Below, in pieces: positions 1 through 8,032 of a stretch of DNA of 14,523 nucleotides (within the stretch, counting starts at the first letter, position 1; each line of letters opens with the position of its first letter). Source of the DNA: a bacterium (GTDB lineage: Bacteria > Dependentiae > Babeliae > Babeliales > UASB340). The stretch is taken from assembly GCA_030630075.1 (NCBI GenBank), contig DAOVNS010000027.1, positions 1 to 14,523 on the forward strand, in the 5' to 3' direction. The notes below the pieces were generated by a model. It was not told where the DNA came from. It worked only from the letters and a program-made list of their open reading frames with translations, and did not search any database. A program made the translations under genes and the position numbers.

Positions 1-2382
1 AATATCATTTGATTTTGTAATACCTTTAATAAGTTTTTCTTCTTCTTTTATTTTATCTAACAAATTTTGATCATCAGAATAAATAGTTAGATTTTTAAGT
101 TCTGTTTTTAATGATAATTGATTTTCTGTTTTAACTTTTCTTACTGTTACAACTATTTCGATGAGTTTATTTACAAGCTCTTCGCTGTTTTTAAAATCGT
201 ATGAATAACGTTTTGTATCAAATTCTGTGTTGTGGATACTTTGTGTGCTTTCTTTGTCTTTAAATAAAGATTGATAAAGTATTTCTGTGATGTGAGGTGT
301 AAATGGTGCAAATACTTGTAATATTCCAAAGCCAACTTCGTGCAAAGTAAATCTTGTATTCGCAATTACATCGGCAGGATATTTTTCAGGATTAAAAATC
401 TGATCTTTGATTAGTTCAAGATAGTTATCACAAAAATCGTGCCAAAAGAATTTTTCTGCTGTTTCGAGCGCATTTGTATAATCATATTTTTCAAAATAAT
501 TAAGATATGTTTTTAATGTATTTGAAAATCTATGTAACAACCATTTGTTTAAATTATCTAGTTTTTCTAATTCTGCAGCAGATTTATCAACTTTAGAATA
601 ATTTTCGATATGTTCTTTGCAGAATCTAAATGCATTCCAAAGTTTAGTTACAAGTCTTTGTCCGATTTTTAATTGATTTTCACTAAATGCAGTATCCATT
701 CCAAGTTTACCGTTTGCTGTCCAATATCTTACAACATCTGCAGGATATTGTTCTAAAAGTTTTGTAGGTGTTGGAACTTTTTGTCCACTGGATTTAGATT
801 TGGAAACTTTTTCTTTTCCTGCCAAAATGTGTCCAGAAATTACAATTTCTTTCCATGGAATTGTATTTAAGTGATATTTAGCTTTTACAATTGAATAAAA
901 AGCCCATGTTCGAATGATGTCGTGTGCTTGTGGACGCATGCTCATTGGAATTGAGATATCGTTGTTTTCGCCTTGCCAATCGGTGTTGATTTCTGGCGTT
1001 AATGCAGAAGTATTCCATGTATCCATAATATCTGTGTCGGGTTTGATGTTTGTACCTGAACACTTTGGACACTTTTTACCGGGATATTCTTGTTCTTGTG
1101 GATCGATAGGTAGATCTTTTGGATCTGCTAAAATAACTTGCTTGCAATCCATGCAATGCCAAACAGGAAATGGAATTCCAAAAAATCTTTGACGAGAAAT
1201 GCACCAATCCCAACCGAGATTTTCTACCCAATCGCGGTAACGCGCTTTCATGAATTCTGGTTTCCATTCAATTTTATCTGCCATATCCAAGAATTCTTGT
1301 TTATGTTCTAAAATTTTTACAAACCATTGTTTAAGTACCAAGTACTCTATTTCTTGTTTGCATCTTTCATGAACATTAACATTGTGACTAATTTTTTTCT
1401 GATTTAATAACTTTCCTGCATCTTGCAAAAGTTCAATTGTTTTTTTTCTTGCTTCATGAACTTTAAGTCCTGCTAATGGTCCTGTTTCCGGAGTCCATTT
1501 TCCATCAAATCCTATTACTTGAACAAAAGGTAATTTGTGTTGCTTATACCAATGAATATCTGTTTGATCTCCAAAAGTACAACACATTACAAGACCTGTT
1601 CCTTTTTCTTGTGAAACTTTTTCGTCGGCGAGTATTTTTACTTTTTGATTGAAAATTGGAACGATCGCCAATTTATTTTCTAGGTGTTTGTAGCGATTGT
1701 CTTCTGGGTGATAAAAAACAGCAACGCATGCTGGAAGCAGTTCGGGTCTTGTTGTGGCGATTATTAATTTTTCGCCATCTTCTGTTTCGAACTCAAGATC
1801 ATTAAATGTTGAAGAAATATCTGCATCATCAAGTTCTGCTTGTGCAACGGATGTTTGACAAGTTGTGCAATATAAAGATGGTTCTTCTTTTCTATAAACG
1901 AGATCTTTTTTAAATAGATCAATAAATGAGTATTGTGAAATTTTACGAACTTTGTCAGAAATTGTTGAATAAATCTTTGTCCAATCAATTGATAGACCAA
2001 CTGTTTTCCAAAGTTCTTCAAACTCTTTTTCTACAACTTCGGTTTCTTTTAGGCAAAGTTTTATAAATTCAGAACGCTTTAGCATGTGAGCTTTAAGTTT
2101 ATTCTTTTTTTCTACATAACGTTCTGTTGGAAGACCATTGTCGTCAAAACCCATTGGATAAAAGACGTTTCTGCCTTGCATTCTGCGAAATCGTGCAATG
2201 ATGTCTGTGTGCGTGTAAGAGAAGATATGTCCGGTATGAAGTGTTCCGGAGACTGTTGGAGGTGGGGTGTCGATACTAAAGATTTCTTTTTTTGATTTTG
2301 GATCAAAACTATAAACTTTATATTTTTCCCAGATCTCGCGAGCTTCTTTTTCGAATTTTAAATGATCATATCTTTTATCCAT
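1..2382 (-). CDS. valS: Valyl-tRNA synthetase, archaeal/Rickettsia-like type 2 (C-terminus cut off)
   Basis: Class I synthetase that charges tRNA-Val with valine in the cytoplasm. I translated the minus strand from ATG at 2382: 794 residues are open to the window edge, which interrupts the C-terminal anticodon-binding region. The HIGH motif is HTGH (residues 49-52), inside PPPTVSGTLHTGH. A cysteine pair C172/C175 and a later set C410/C413 and C438/C441 look like zinc knuckles. The editing (CP1) domain has the TTRPELLPA stretch near residue 210. The KMSKS loop is KVSKS (525-529), with Val replacing Met. The phrase FYPMGFDDNGLPTER and the compact N-terminus point to the type 2 (archaeal-like) ValS subfamily rather than the E. 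coli type. Only a weak GGGA lies 9 nt upstream of the start. It is transcribed divergently from the exported-protein array. Identity is secure; the subfamily call is likely. Confidence 0.96.
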   Translation of the reverse strand, partial: MDKRYDHLKFEKEAREIWEKYKVYSFDPKSKKEIFSIDTPPPTVSGTLHTGHIFSYTHTDIIARFRRMQGRNVFYPMGFDDNGLPTERYVEKKNKLKAHMLKRSEFIKLCLKETEVVEKEFEELWKTVGLSIDWTKIYSTISDKVRKISQYSFIDLFKKDLVYRKEEPSLYCTTCQTSVAQAELDDADISSTFNDLEFETEDGEKLIIATTRPELLPACVAVFYHPEDNRYKHLENKLAIVPIFNQKVKILADEKVSQEKGTGLVMCCTFGDQTDIHWYKQHKLPFVQVIGFDGKWTPETGPLAGLKVHEARKKTIELLQDAGKLLNQKKISHNVNVHERCKQEIEYLVLKQWFVKILEHKQEFLDMADKIEWKPEFMKARYRDWVENLGWDWCISRQRFFGIPFPVWHCMDCKQVILADPKDLPIDPQEQEYPGKKCPKCSGTNIKPDTDIMDTWNTSALTPEINTDWQGENNDISIPMSMRPQAHDIIRTWAFYSIVKAKYHLNTIPWKEIVISGHILAGKEKVSKSKSSGQKVPTPTKLLEQYPADVVRYWTANGKLGMDTAFSENQLKIGQRLVTKLWNAFRFCKEHIENYSKVDKSAAELEKLDNLNKWLLHRFSNTLKTYLNYFEKYDYTNALETAEKFFWHDFCDNYLELIKDQIFNPEKYPADVIANTRFTLHEVGFGILQVFAPFTPHITEILYQSLFKDKESTQSIHNTEFDTKRYSYDFKNSEELVNKLIEIVVTVRKVKTENQLSLKTELKNLTIYSDDQNLLDKIKEEEKLIKGITKSNDI

Positions 2383-2426
2383 TGCATTTATCCCAGTTTT
2401 TTAAGTTCTAAGAGGTCTTTTTAAAA

Positions 2427-2432
2427 ATTATA
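2427..2432 (-). promoter_or_regulatory. Predicted -10 box for valS
   Basis: A perfect TATAAT on the minus strand lies about 45 nt upstream of the valS start, which would give a leader of roughly 38 nt. The hexamer 17 nt further upstream (ATTACT) matches the sigma-70 -35 consensus at only three positions, so the -35 half is weak. Confidence 0.5.
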
Positions 2433-2498
2433 TCATATAAAAATAATTAAGTAATATGGGGCTTTTTTGCAAAATAATTGTTCCAAAAAAATATTTAT

Positions 2499-2529
2499 TT
2501 GATAGAATTTACACTTCACACAATATAGT
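2499..2529 (+). promoter_or_regulatory. Predicted promoter for the three-gene exported-protein array
   Basis: TTGATA (2499-2504) and TATAGT (2524-2529) each differ from the sigma-70 consensus at one position, but the 19-nt spacer is longer than ideal. The site lies 41 nt before the first ATG of the array, and GAAAGG (2556-2561) lies 9 nt before that ATG as a ribosome-binding site. No promoter of similar quality was seen between the three genes, which fits one transcript. Confidence 0.45.
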
Positions 2530-2570
2530 TTCTAGAATTTATTTGGGGATATTCTGAAAGGTTTTTATAC

Positions 2571-3635
2571 ATGTTATTTGCAAAAGTCCGCTTTCATAAA
2601 GTTTATTTGGTCTTTTTATTTTCTGTTCTAAGTTTTAATTTTTCTAATTGTTTCACTTCTCAAGACATTGTAAATCGTTTTAATAATTTGGATGTGACTC
2701 ACAAAATTGAAGTTGGACTTGCTGCTGGAAAGTTGCCGACGGCGATTTTGGCAGATCTTTTTGCAATGCAAGACAAAAAAAATACCGCCTTGGTTTTAAA
2801 AAGTATTGCTTTGGCTTTAGACGTTTCAAATTTGGCACTTAAAACATACAACCACATTGGTGACGTAAGTTCTTTTCAGTATGGTTACGGTATTTACGAT
2901 TTGGTTGGAATTTGGAACGGCGTAACAGATTTAATGTCTAATCAAAATTCCAAAGCTTTATTGATCAAAAATGATTTAGAAAATTTAGATAAAGACGAAG
3001 TTACAAAAAGCTATTTAAAACAATTGGCTTACTGCCTTTTAAAATATAGTTTTTTAGCTGCAGATTCTGCAACTTCAATTGCATTTACATTAGATGAAGA
3101 AAAATATGGTTCTTATAGAAACATGTATTCTTGGATGAATTGCTGGTCAAAAGTTTTAGCGAATTCTATTAAAACCAAAGATGCAAAAGTTTCTAGTAAG
3201 GTTCCCGTTTATTTAGCTGGTGCGTTGATTTCTGCGTTATTTTCGAATGATGCAAGGTCTGAAAGTGAAATAAAAGGGTTTGTTTGCAGGCTAGAAGGAT
3301 ATGTTGATAATTATAAAAAAGAAAAAGACTTGATAATAAAATGCTTTCAAAGTCGTGTAGATGGTTTTTTGAAAATTGAAAAAGATTCAAGTAAAACAAC
3401 AGAAGAAAAGCAAGAAGCAAAATCAGCAAGAGAAAAAGATGAAAAAGAAATTGAGAAAATTAACAAAAGAATAAGAAAGTTTGATGATGACTTGCATCGT
3501 GCATCAAATAAGCCTCATGTAATTAAAATTATAGAAGAATATTATCCAGGTATGCTTGCTCGTATTAGCTCACAAGATCCTGATTTTATGAGAAAACTTG
3601 ATCCAACAGAAAGATATCTTTCTGAACAAAAATAA
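2571..3635 (+). CDS. Exported protein: shared helical domain plus charged coiled-coil tail (array gene 1)
   Basis: I do not recognise a named family for this 354-residue protein. The N-terminus has basic residues and then a hydrophobic core (about 10-25), typical of a Sec signal peptide, ending at Cys27. Residues about 35-228 match the next two genes in order: an alanine/leucine-rich first segment (48-96), an IYDLV box (108-112), a segment around LLKYSFLAADSATSIAFTLD (146-165), and a short hydrophobic stretch (211-224). The unique C-terminal part (about 231-310) is dense in Lys, Glu and Asp and looks like a long helix or coiled coil. No enzyme motif is visible. The start is supported by GAAAGG 9 nt upstream. 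The gene is followed immediately by array gene 2 in the same reading frame. Export is inferred from the signal; the function is unknown. Confidence 0.85.
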   Translation: MLFAKVRFHKVYLVFLFSVLSFNFSNCFTSQDIVNRFNNLDVTHKIEVGLAAGKLPTAILADLFAMQDKKNTALVLKSIALALDVSNLALKTYNHIGDVSSFQYGYGIYDLVGIWNGVTDLMSNQNSKALLIKNDLENLDKDEVTKSYLKQLAYCLLKYSFLAADSATSIAFTLDEEKYGSYRNMYSWMNCWSKVLANSIKTKDAKVSSKVPVYLAGALISALFSNDARSESEIKGFVCRLEGYVDNYKKEKDLIIKCFQSRVDGFLKIEKDSSKTTEEKQEAKSAREKDEKEIEKINKRIRKFDDDLHRASNKPHVIKIIEEYYPGMLARISSQDPDFMRKLDPTERYLSEQK

Positions 3636-3653
3636 TTGGATGCAAAAAAAATC

Positions 3654-4649
3654 ATGCTTAAACTAAAAAACAAAATATTATTACTAATTTTTTCATTACA
3701 GATTTTTGCAAATTTTAATAGCGAAGTTCTTTGTTCGCGAACTGATGCGTCGGGTTTGCATGTTGCAACTGCTCTTGCAAAATATGTGGCATTTACAACT
3801 TCAAATGCTTATGGTTTAAAAGGTGATGAATCAAAAGAACTTACTGTTGAAAATATATATTTAGCATTAGATGCTTTTGATTCTTTAATTAAAATAGATC
3901 ACTTTTTAAGTCATAAAGGACCGAATGGTCCAGCTGAATTAGCGGTGCTTTGTGAAGGTGGTTCCATTATCTATGATTTGGTAACTTTTGTTAAAAACGT
4001 TATTAAATTGAAAGAAAATGGAAGCAAAAAAATTAAAAAAAATGATAATAAAAAAGCGAAATCTAAGAATCAAAAATTATCTCCATCAATGAAAAAAAAG
4101 ATTTTTTATACTTTTCTAAAACACTCTGCAATTCTATCAGAAGTTGCATGTTCAATTGATTTTGCAGGCGATTCTTCTAAAAGATTAAAAGTTGCAGATA
4201 TTATGTTGGGCAATTTACTAAGATTTTGTTCAAGATTTATTGATTATAAATCTGCTGAAATACCTAATAGAATAGGAGCCAGCCTTTCATTCTTAGGAGC
4301 GGCTTTTATGGGCTTTGTTGCTTTTAATATAAAAAAAGCGGATACGCGAAAGCATGTTCCCGAAAAAATTTCACTTGCTGGTTTAAAAGAGCGATATGGA
4401 GAACGAATTTCAAATAATTGTTCGATTTGCCAAGATAATTTAGATAAAAATGTTTTAGTTACATCTGCTTGTCATCATGTCTTTTGTCAAGAATGTTTAA
4501 ATGGTTGGCTAAGATCGGGTGGATATTGTGATGATGAAATCTATGGTATTTATGGTGGATTTAAGATTGAAGCAAATACATGTCCCTATTGTAATACTAA
4601 GATTGATAGAGTTCCTATTTCTTTTGAGTTAGAGTCCGAAGCAGAATAA
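3654..4649 (+). CDS. Exported RING-finger protein (array gene 2)
   Basis: This 331-residue protein (from ATG 3654) has a basic, then hydrophobic N-terminus (about 3-20), Cys27, the array's shared domain (IYDLV box at 106-110; third segment about 154-182), and a C-terminal C3HC4 RING. Predicted zinc ligands are C256, C259, C273, H275, C278, C281, C310 and C313. Ile258, Trp285 and Pro311 occupy positions that contact E2 enzymes in eukaryotic RING E3 ligases. The spacing between C281 and C310 is long (28 residues), and Asn rather than the usual linchpin Arg follows C313. A Lys-rich insert (about 119-149) interrupts the shared domain. A hydrophobic run (207-224) precedes the RING and could be a membrane segment. 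An in-frame TTG at 3636, directly after the stop of gene 1, is an alternative start; neither start has a clear Shine-Dalgarno. A ubiquitin-ligase role in a eukaryotic host is inferred from the fold only. Confidence 0.85.
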   Translation: MLKLKNKILLLIFSLQIFANFNSEVLCSRTDASGLHVATALAKYVAFTTSNAYGLKGDESKELTVENIYLALDAFDSLIKIDHFLSHKGPNGPAELAVLCEGGSIIYDLVTFVKNVIKLKENGSKKIKKNDNKKAKSKNQKLSPSMKKKIFYTFLKHSAILSEVACSIDFAGDSSKRLKVADIMLGNLLRFCSRFIDYKSAEIPNRIGASLSFLGAAFMGFVAFNIKKADTRKHVPEKISLAGLKERYGERISNNCSICQDNLDKNVLVTSACHHVFCQECLNGWLRSGGYCDDEIYGIYGGFKIEANTCPYCNTKIDRVPISFELESEAE

Positions 4650-4679
4650 TTAATTTTTTTAAATAGAAAAGATTTTTTG

Positions 4680-4793
4680 ATGATTGTTAAAAATAAAATG
4701 AAAAGAAGTTTTTCAATATTGATGTTGGCTGTTGTTTTGAAGCAAAAAACATTGATTTGGCTACAGGGGCAGAAATTGGTTTTGCTACGTTAA
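4680..4793 (+). other. Out-of-frame signal peptide of array gene 3
   Basis: ATG at 4680 opens a 37-codon frame that begins MIVKNKMKRSFSILMLAVV, a textbook basic plus hydrophobic export signal, and stops at TAA 4791-4793. It lies 30 nt after the stop of array gene 2, where the signal peptide of gene 3 is expected. The body of gene 3 is in a different frame. One extra base in either T4 (4735-4738) or A6 (4744-4749) would join the two into one protein of the same plan as its neighbours. The remaining codons of this frame after about 4737 look like out-of-frame noise. Confidence 0.75.
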
Positions 4794-5749
4794 AATTTCC
4801 GTTGGCTGTTGCAAAAACTATTTATGAATTAAAAGGTGAAGACAAAAAAGCATTAATTTTAGATTTATCATATGTACTTGCTGATTTGGGTGATAGTGCT
4901 TTGAAAATATATAAACACAATGGTAACCAAGCTTCAGTTTTTCCTTATATTGTTTATGATTTTTATAATTTAGTTAGATTGATTAAAGATATTTCTGGAA
5001 TTTATAAATTTCAGCCATTGAGTGATAGCAAGAAGTCTAAAAATATTTCTGAATCAAGCAAAAAAATATTGTCATTAATAAAAAACGCAGCATTGCTAGG
5101 AGACTCTATTGTTTCAGTAAAATTTGCTTTGGATGATATTCCGAATACGTATGAAGAGAAATATTATAAATTAGTAAAATCCTGCTTGGGTGTGGGACTC
5201 AAAACTTTTTCTAATTCTATTGATCATAAAAATTGGGCTGGTTATGCTGTTGCGAAGCCTATTTTAGCAAGTTTATTGTTGGCGAGTATTTCGTCTAATT
5301 ACTTGAAGCTGGATGAAAGAGTAAGAGCATATAAATGTGATATGGAAACTAGTGACAGATTTAATTGTTCTGTAAGGCTTTTTAATGATATTTCTTATTA
5401 TGATATTTTAGGGGTTTCAAGAGATGCAACAAAAGAAGAAATTAAAAAAGTTTACAGAAAATTAGCAATGCAAGTTCATCCTGATAGATGTAAAGATGAA
5501 CTTAACAGGGTAGAGTTTAATAAATTATTTCAAACTTTATCAAAAGTAAAAGATGTTTTATTAAAAGATGATGATATAAAACATCTTTACGATAATTTCT
5601 TAAAAACAAGAATGGTATTAGAGGCGCCAAAGCTTTTGAGTGATTTTGTTATAGAAAAAAAGGTTGCGGATAATTTTAGCGAAAAAATTGCAGAAATGGA
5701 TGAAGGCGGTGAAGTTCCTAGAAGAGATGAAGCGCCTGAAATTGATTAA
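4757..5749 (+). CDS. J-domain protein of the array (gene 3), 5' end frameshifted
   Basis: From TTG 4757 the frame encodes 330 residues, but that start has no ribosome-binding site and removes the expected signal peptide, which is encoded upstream in another frame (4680). Residues 1-205 match the shared domain of genes 1 and 2: KFPLAVAK and the LxxLADLGDSALKIYKH segment, VYD box (66-68), third segment ALLGDSIVSVKFALDD (112-127), and a hydrophobic stretch (166-178). Residues about 213-281 form a J domain with the diagnostic HPD at 241-243, preceded by the basic helix KKVYRKLAMQV. J domains stimulate the ATPase of Hsp70 chaperones; no glycine/phenylalanine-rich or zinc-finger region of full DnaJ is present. 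The gene may be a recent pseudogene, be rescued by slippage, or reflect a one-base assembly error. A strong terminator follows at 5772. Confidence 0.8.
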   Translation: MATGAEIGFATLKFPLAVAKTIYELKGEDKKALILDLSYVLADLGDSALKIYKHNGNQASVFPYIVYDFYNLVRLIKDISGIYKFQPLSDSKKSKNISESSKKILSLIKNAALLGDSIVSVKFALDDIPNTYEEKYYKLVKSCLGVGLKTFSNSIDHKNWAGYAVAKPILASLLLASISSNYLKLDERVRAYKCDMETSDRFNCSVRLFNDISYYDILGVSRDATKEEIKKVYRKLAMQVHPDRCKDELNRVEFNKLFQTLSKVKDVLLKDDDIKHLYDNFLKTRMVLEAPKLLSDFVIEKKVADNFSEKIAEMDEGGEVPRRDEAPEID

Positions 5750-5771
5750 TTAAAGTTAAATCAAAAATACA

Positions 5772-5818
5772 ATTAAGAGAACTGGCATGAGTTGAAAACT
5801 CATGCCAGTTCTCTTAAT
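5772..5818. terminator. Perfect 22-bp hairpin, bidirectional terminator
   Basis: Left arm 5772-5793 and right arm 5797-5818 are exact reverse complements around a 3-nt loop (GAA). T-rich sequence follows on both strands (ATTTTTAC on the plus side, TATTTTTGATTT on the minus side). It lies between the convergent ends of the J-domain gene and the TMTC-like gene and overlaps the TGA stop of the latter (5800-5802), so it can end both transcripts. Confidence 0.9.
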
Positions 5819-8007
5819 AAATTTTTACAACCTTCAAGTAATGCAACATTCGTTGTTTTACCCATAAGATCTCTTAAATTATTTGTGGCTTCTTGTTTTT
5901 TGCCAATTGCAGCTAAACATTTTGCATGATGCAAATTCGCAAAGGGAAATCTATTTGTATCTTCTTTGCATTTTTTAAATAAAGGTTCGGCTTTTTTATG
6001 TTCACTTAAATTCATAAGTGATTGTGCGTAATTATATGCAGCAACAATTTGTTTGGGATTTTTGTTGTAAACAATTTCAAAATTTTTGGCGGCTTGAGCA
6101 TAATCTCTTTTTTGGTAATAACCACTCGCTAAAAGAAAAGTGCTGTCTTTATAATTTGAATTAGTTTGTTTAATTTTTTCCAAACTTTTAAGAGCTTCAT
6201 CTAATTGACCAAGTTTTAATCCTAAACTGGCATATTGATAATGATGCTCAGTATTTGGCAAATCACCTTCGATGGCCTGTTTATAATGATAAAAAGCTTT
6301 TTCGGTATTTTTTTGTTGTTGATAAACGTAGGCAAGAGAACTATGTGATCTTGAATAATATGGTCTTAATTTAACAGCTGTTTTAAAACAGAATTCTGCT
6401 TGAGAAATATGGTTTTTTTGTAAATTAAGAATGCCGAGATTGTGATACATTTCTGGATGCATTTCGTTTAAATTTAATGCTTTTTTATAATATTCCATTG
6501 CCTGATCTTTTTTACCCTGCATTTGATAGTGAAATGCTAGATTAATAACAGGTTCTGCGTAGGTTGGATCGATGGCCGATGATTTTTGGTAATTTTCGAT
6601 TGCACCTTCTTTATCTCCAATTTCAGAGAGCGAAACTGCATAATTATTGTAACCGCGTGCTTTATTTGGATTTTTTTTAACAACATCTTCCCAGAAAAGA
6701 AGTTCGCTACTCCAAACAGTATTTCTTATTTTTGTTGAATATCCGGAAATTAAAATTATTAAAAGAATAAATACGATTTGATGATCAAAATATGTTTTTA
6801 GTTTTAATGCTTTTTCTATTGTTTGATAAAGCATTTGTATTGTAATTAAAGCAAATATCGAAATAAATAATAATATTCCAAACGATGCAATGTAGGCTTT
6901 GTAATCGCAGACAAGCTCTGTTGAAGGATAAAACGAAGCTCTTGGTAAAACAGAAATAAAAAACCAACCGACACAAAAGGTTACAAGATTTCCTTGATCT
7001 CTAATAAATAAAATTAATGCAATTAAAAGAATTGATAAAAGTATCAGAAACGGAATTAAAGAATCTTTGTGCCAAAAACTTGGCGGGATTTTCATTTCGT
7101 AATCAAAACAAATATTAAATGGCCAAAAATACATATGAATGTAATGTACCATCACTTGGAATTGAGAAATAAAAAATGGAGCGGGCGTAATTTTTTCTTT
7201 TGGTGATGCGGTTAATACATTTCCTCGATTGTTTGCAATAGCGGTTTTGGCGGTTGGTATATAATCAGTTGGATGCCAATTAAGAAGATTAATTATAGAA
7301 CCAAAAAGAACCGCAAAAAATAAAGCATGAATAGGAATTCGTTTTACAAAACTTCTCCAATCACCTTGTGATATCAAAAACCAATCAGATAATACAATTA
7401 AAATTGGAAGTACAACTATTATTTCTTTTGTTCCAGCTGCCAGAAAAGTTAAAGAATAGGCTGCAAAATATAAAGATATTTTTAATAATAGATTTTTTGC
7501 TCTTGTTGCATATGTAAAAAGAAGTAAAACGGCAAAGGTAAATAAAACTACCGTTCCTTCTAATTGCATTTGTGTTATGTATGGAACGGTTTGTGTTTGA
7601 ACGGGATGTAATAAAAAAAGACCAGATGTAAGTGTGCTAATTAAATATGCATTGTTTTTTAAGAAATTTTGTTTTTTTAGATTGCTTAAAATATTGAGAA
7701 GAAAAAAGAAGATTAAAATTCCAGAAATTATGTGTATTGATAATGTTATTATTCTGTAATAAAAAGGAATAGCTTGCCAAAAATTATAAAGAATTCTGTT
7801 CATCGACCTTGTTATCCATCGGTTATTTGCAAACAATTGGTCAAACATTTTCCCTTTTTTAATTATGTGTATATTTTTTGTAATTGTTGGAAAATCATCA
7901 AATATGAAGTTGTACCAAAGTGTCGGCAAATAAAAGAGGATGGTTGTTAGGGAAAGAATTGCGGGTGTTAGGGTTTTTTTTAACAAAGCAAAAGTATTAT
8001 TTTGCAT
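5800..8007 (-). CDS. TMTC-like GT-C membrane glycosyltransferase with TPR tail (second gene of operon)
   Basis: This 735-residue protein has about ten hydrophobic segments in residues 10-425 and then about eight tetratricopeptide repeats (about 449-735). The plan matches eukaryotic TMTC proteins, which are GT-C fold protein O-mannosyltransferases of the ER. Shared landmarks are an acidic pair in the first loop (D37/D38 in FIFDDF), HPVQTQTV at 134-141 (compare HPVHTEAV in TMTC), a DUF1736-like stretch around residues 262-310 with FDYEMKIP, and the W-SELLFW box just before the TPRs. In this fold a membrane enzyme uses a lipid-linked sugar donor; donor and acceptor cannot be told from sequence. 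ATG 8007 is supported by AAGGAG 5 nt upstream. The gene lies 25 nt after its paralogue and ends inside the hairpin terminator. Confidence is high for architecture and moderate for catalysis. Confidence 0.85.
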   Translation of the reverse strand: MQNNTFALLKKTLTPAILSLTTILFYLPTLWYNFIFDDFPTITKNIHIIKKGKMFDQLFANNRWITRSMNRILYNFWQAIPFYYRIITLSIHIISGILIFFFLLNILSNLKKQNFLKNNAYLISTLTSGLFLLHPVQTQTVPYITQMQLEGTVVLFTFAVLLLFTYATRAKNLLLKISLYFAAYSLTFLAAGTKEIIVVLPILIVLSDWFLISQGDWRSFVKRIPIHALFFAVLFGSIINLLNWHPTDYIPTAKTAIANNRGNVLTASPKEKITPAPFFISQFQVMVHYIHMYFWPFNICFDYEMKIPPSFWHKDSLIPFLILLSILLIALILFIRDQGNLVTFCVGWFFISVLPRASFYPSTELVCDYKAYIASFGILLFISIFALITIQMLYQTIEKALKLKTYFDHQIVFILLIILISGYSTKIRNTVWSSELLFWEDVVKKNPNKARGYNNYAVSLSEIGDKEGAIENYQKSSAIDPTYAEPVINLAFHYQMQGKKDQAMEYYKKALNLNEMHPEMYHNLGILNLQKNHISQAEFCFKTAVKLRPYYSRSHSSLAYVYQQQKNTEKAFYHYKQAIEGDLPNTEHHYQYASLGLKLGQLDEALKSLEKIKQTNSNYKDSTFLLASGYYQKRDYAQAAKNFEIVYNKNPKQIVAAYNYAQSLMNLSEHKKAEPLFKKCKEDTNRFPFANLHHAKCLAAIGKKQEATNNLRDLMGKTTNVALLEGCKNLLRELA

Positions 8008-8032
8008 GCTACTCCTTTTTCTTAAAAGAATA

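Noticed and set aside
914..1192. Plus-strand open frame of 92 codons inside valS
   Set aside because: It is antisense to a well-conserved part of ValS, has no ribosome-binding site, and its translation has no recognisable features.
2086..2295. Plus-strand open frame near the 5' end of valS
   Set aside because: Shadow of the valS N-terminal coding region, including the HIGH motif, on the other strand.
2640..2660. Lipoprotein signal (Cys27) in the first two array proteins, with a similar Cys possible in the third
   Set aside because: The residues before the cysteine (FSN, EVL, AVV) do not fit a lipobox, so a lipoprotein is not claimed even though the shared position is curious.
4730..4755. 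Programmed -1 ribosomal frameshift site in array gene 3
   Set aside because: The A-rich run is not in the X XXY YYZ register for the signal-peptide frame, so programmed shifting is not supported over a simple one-base indel.
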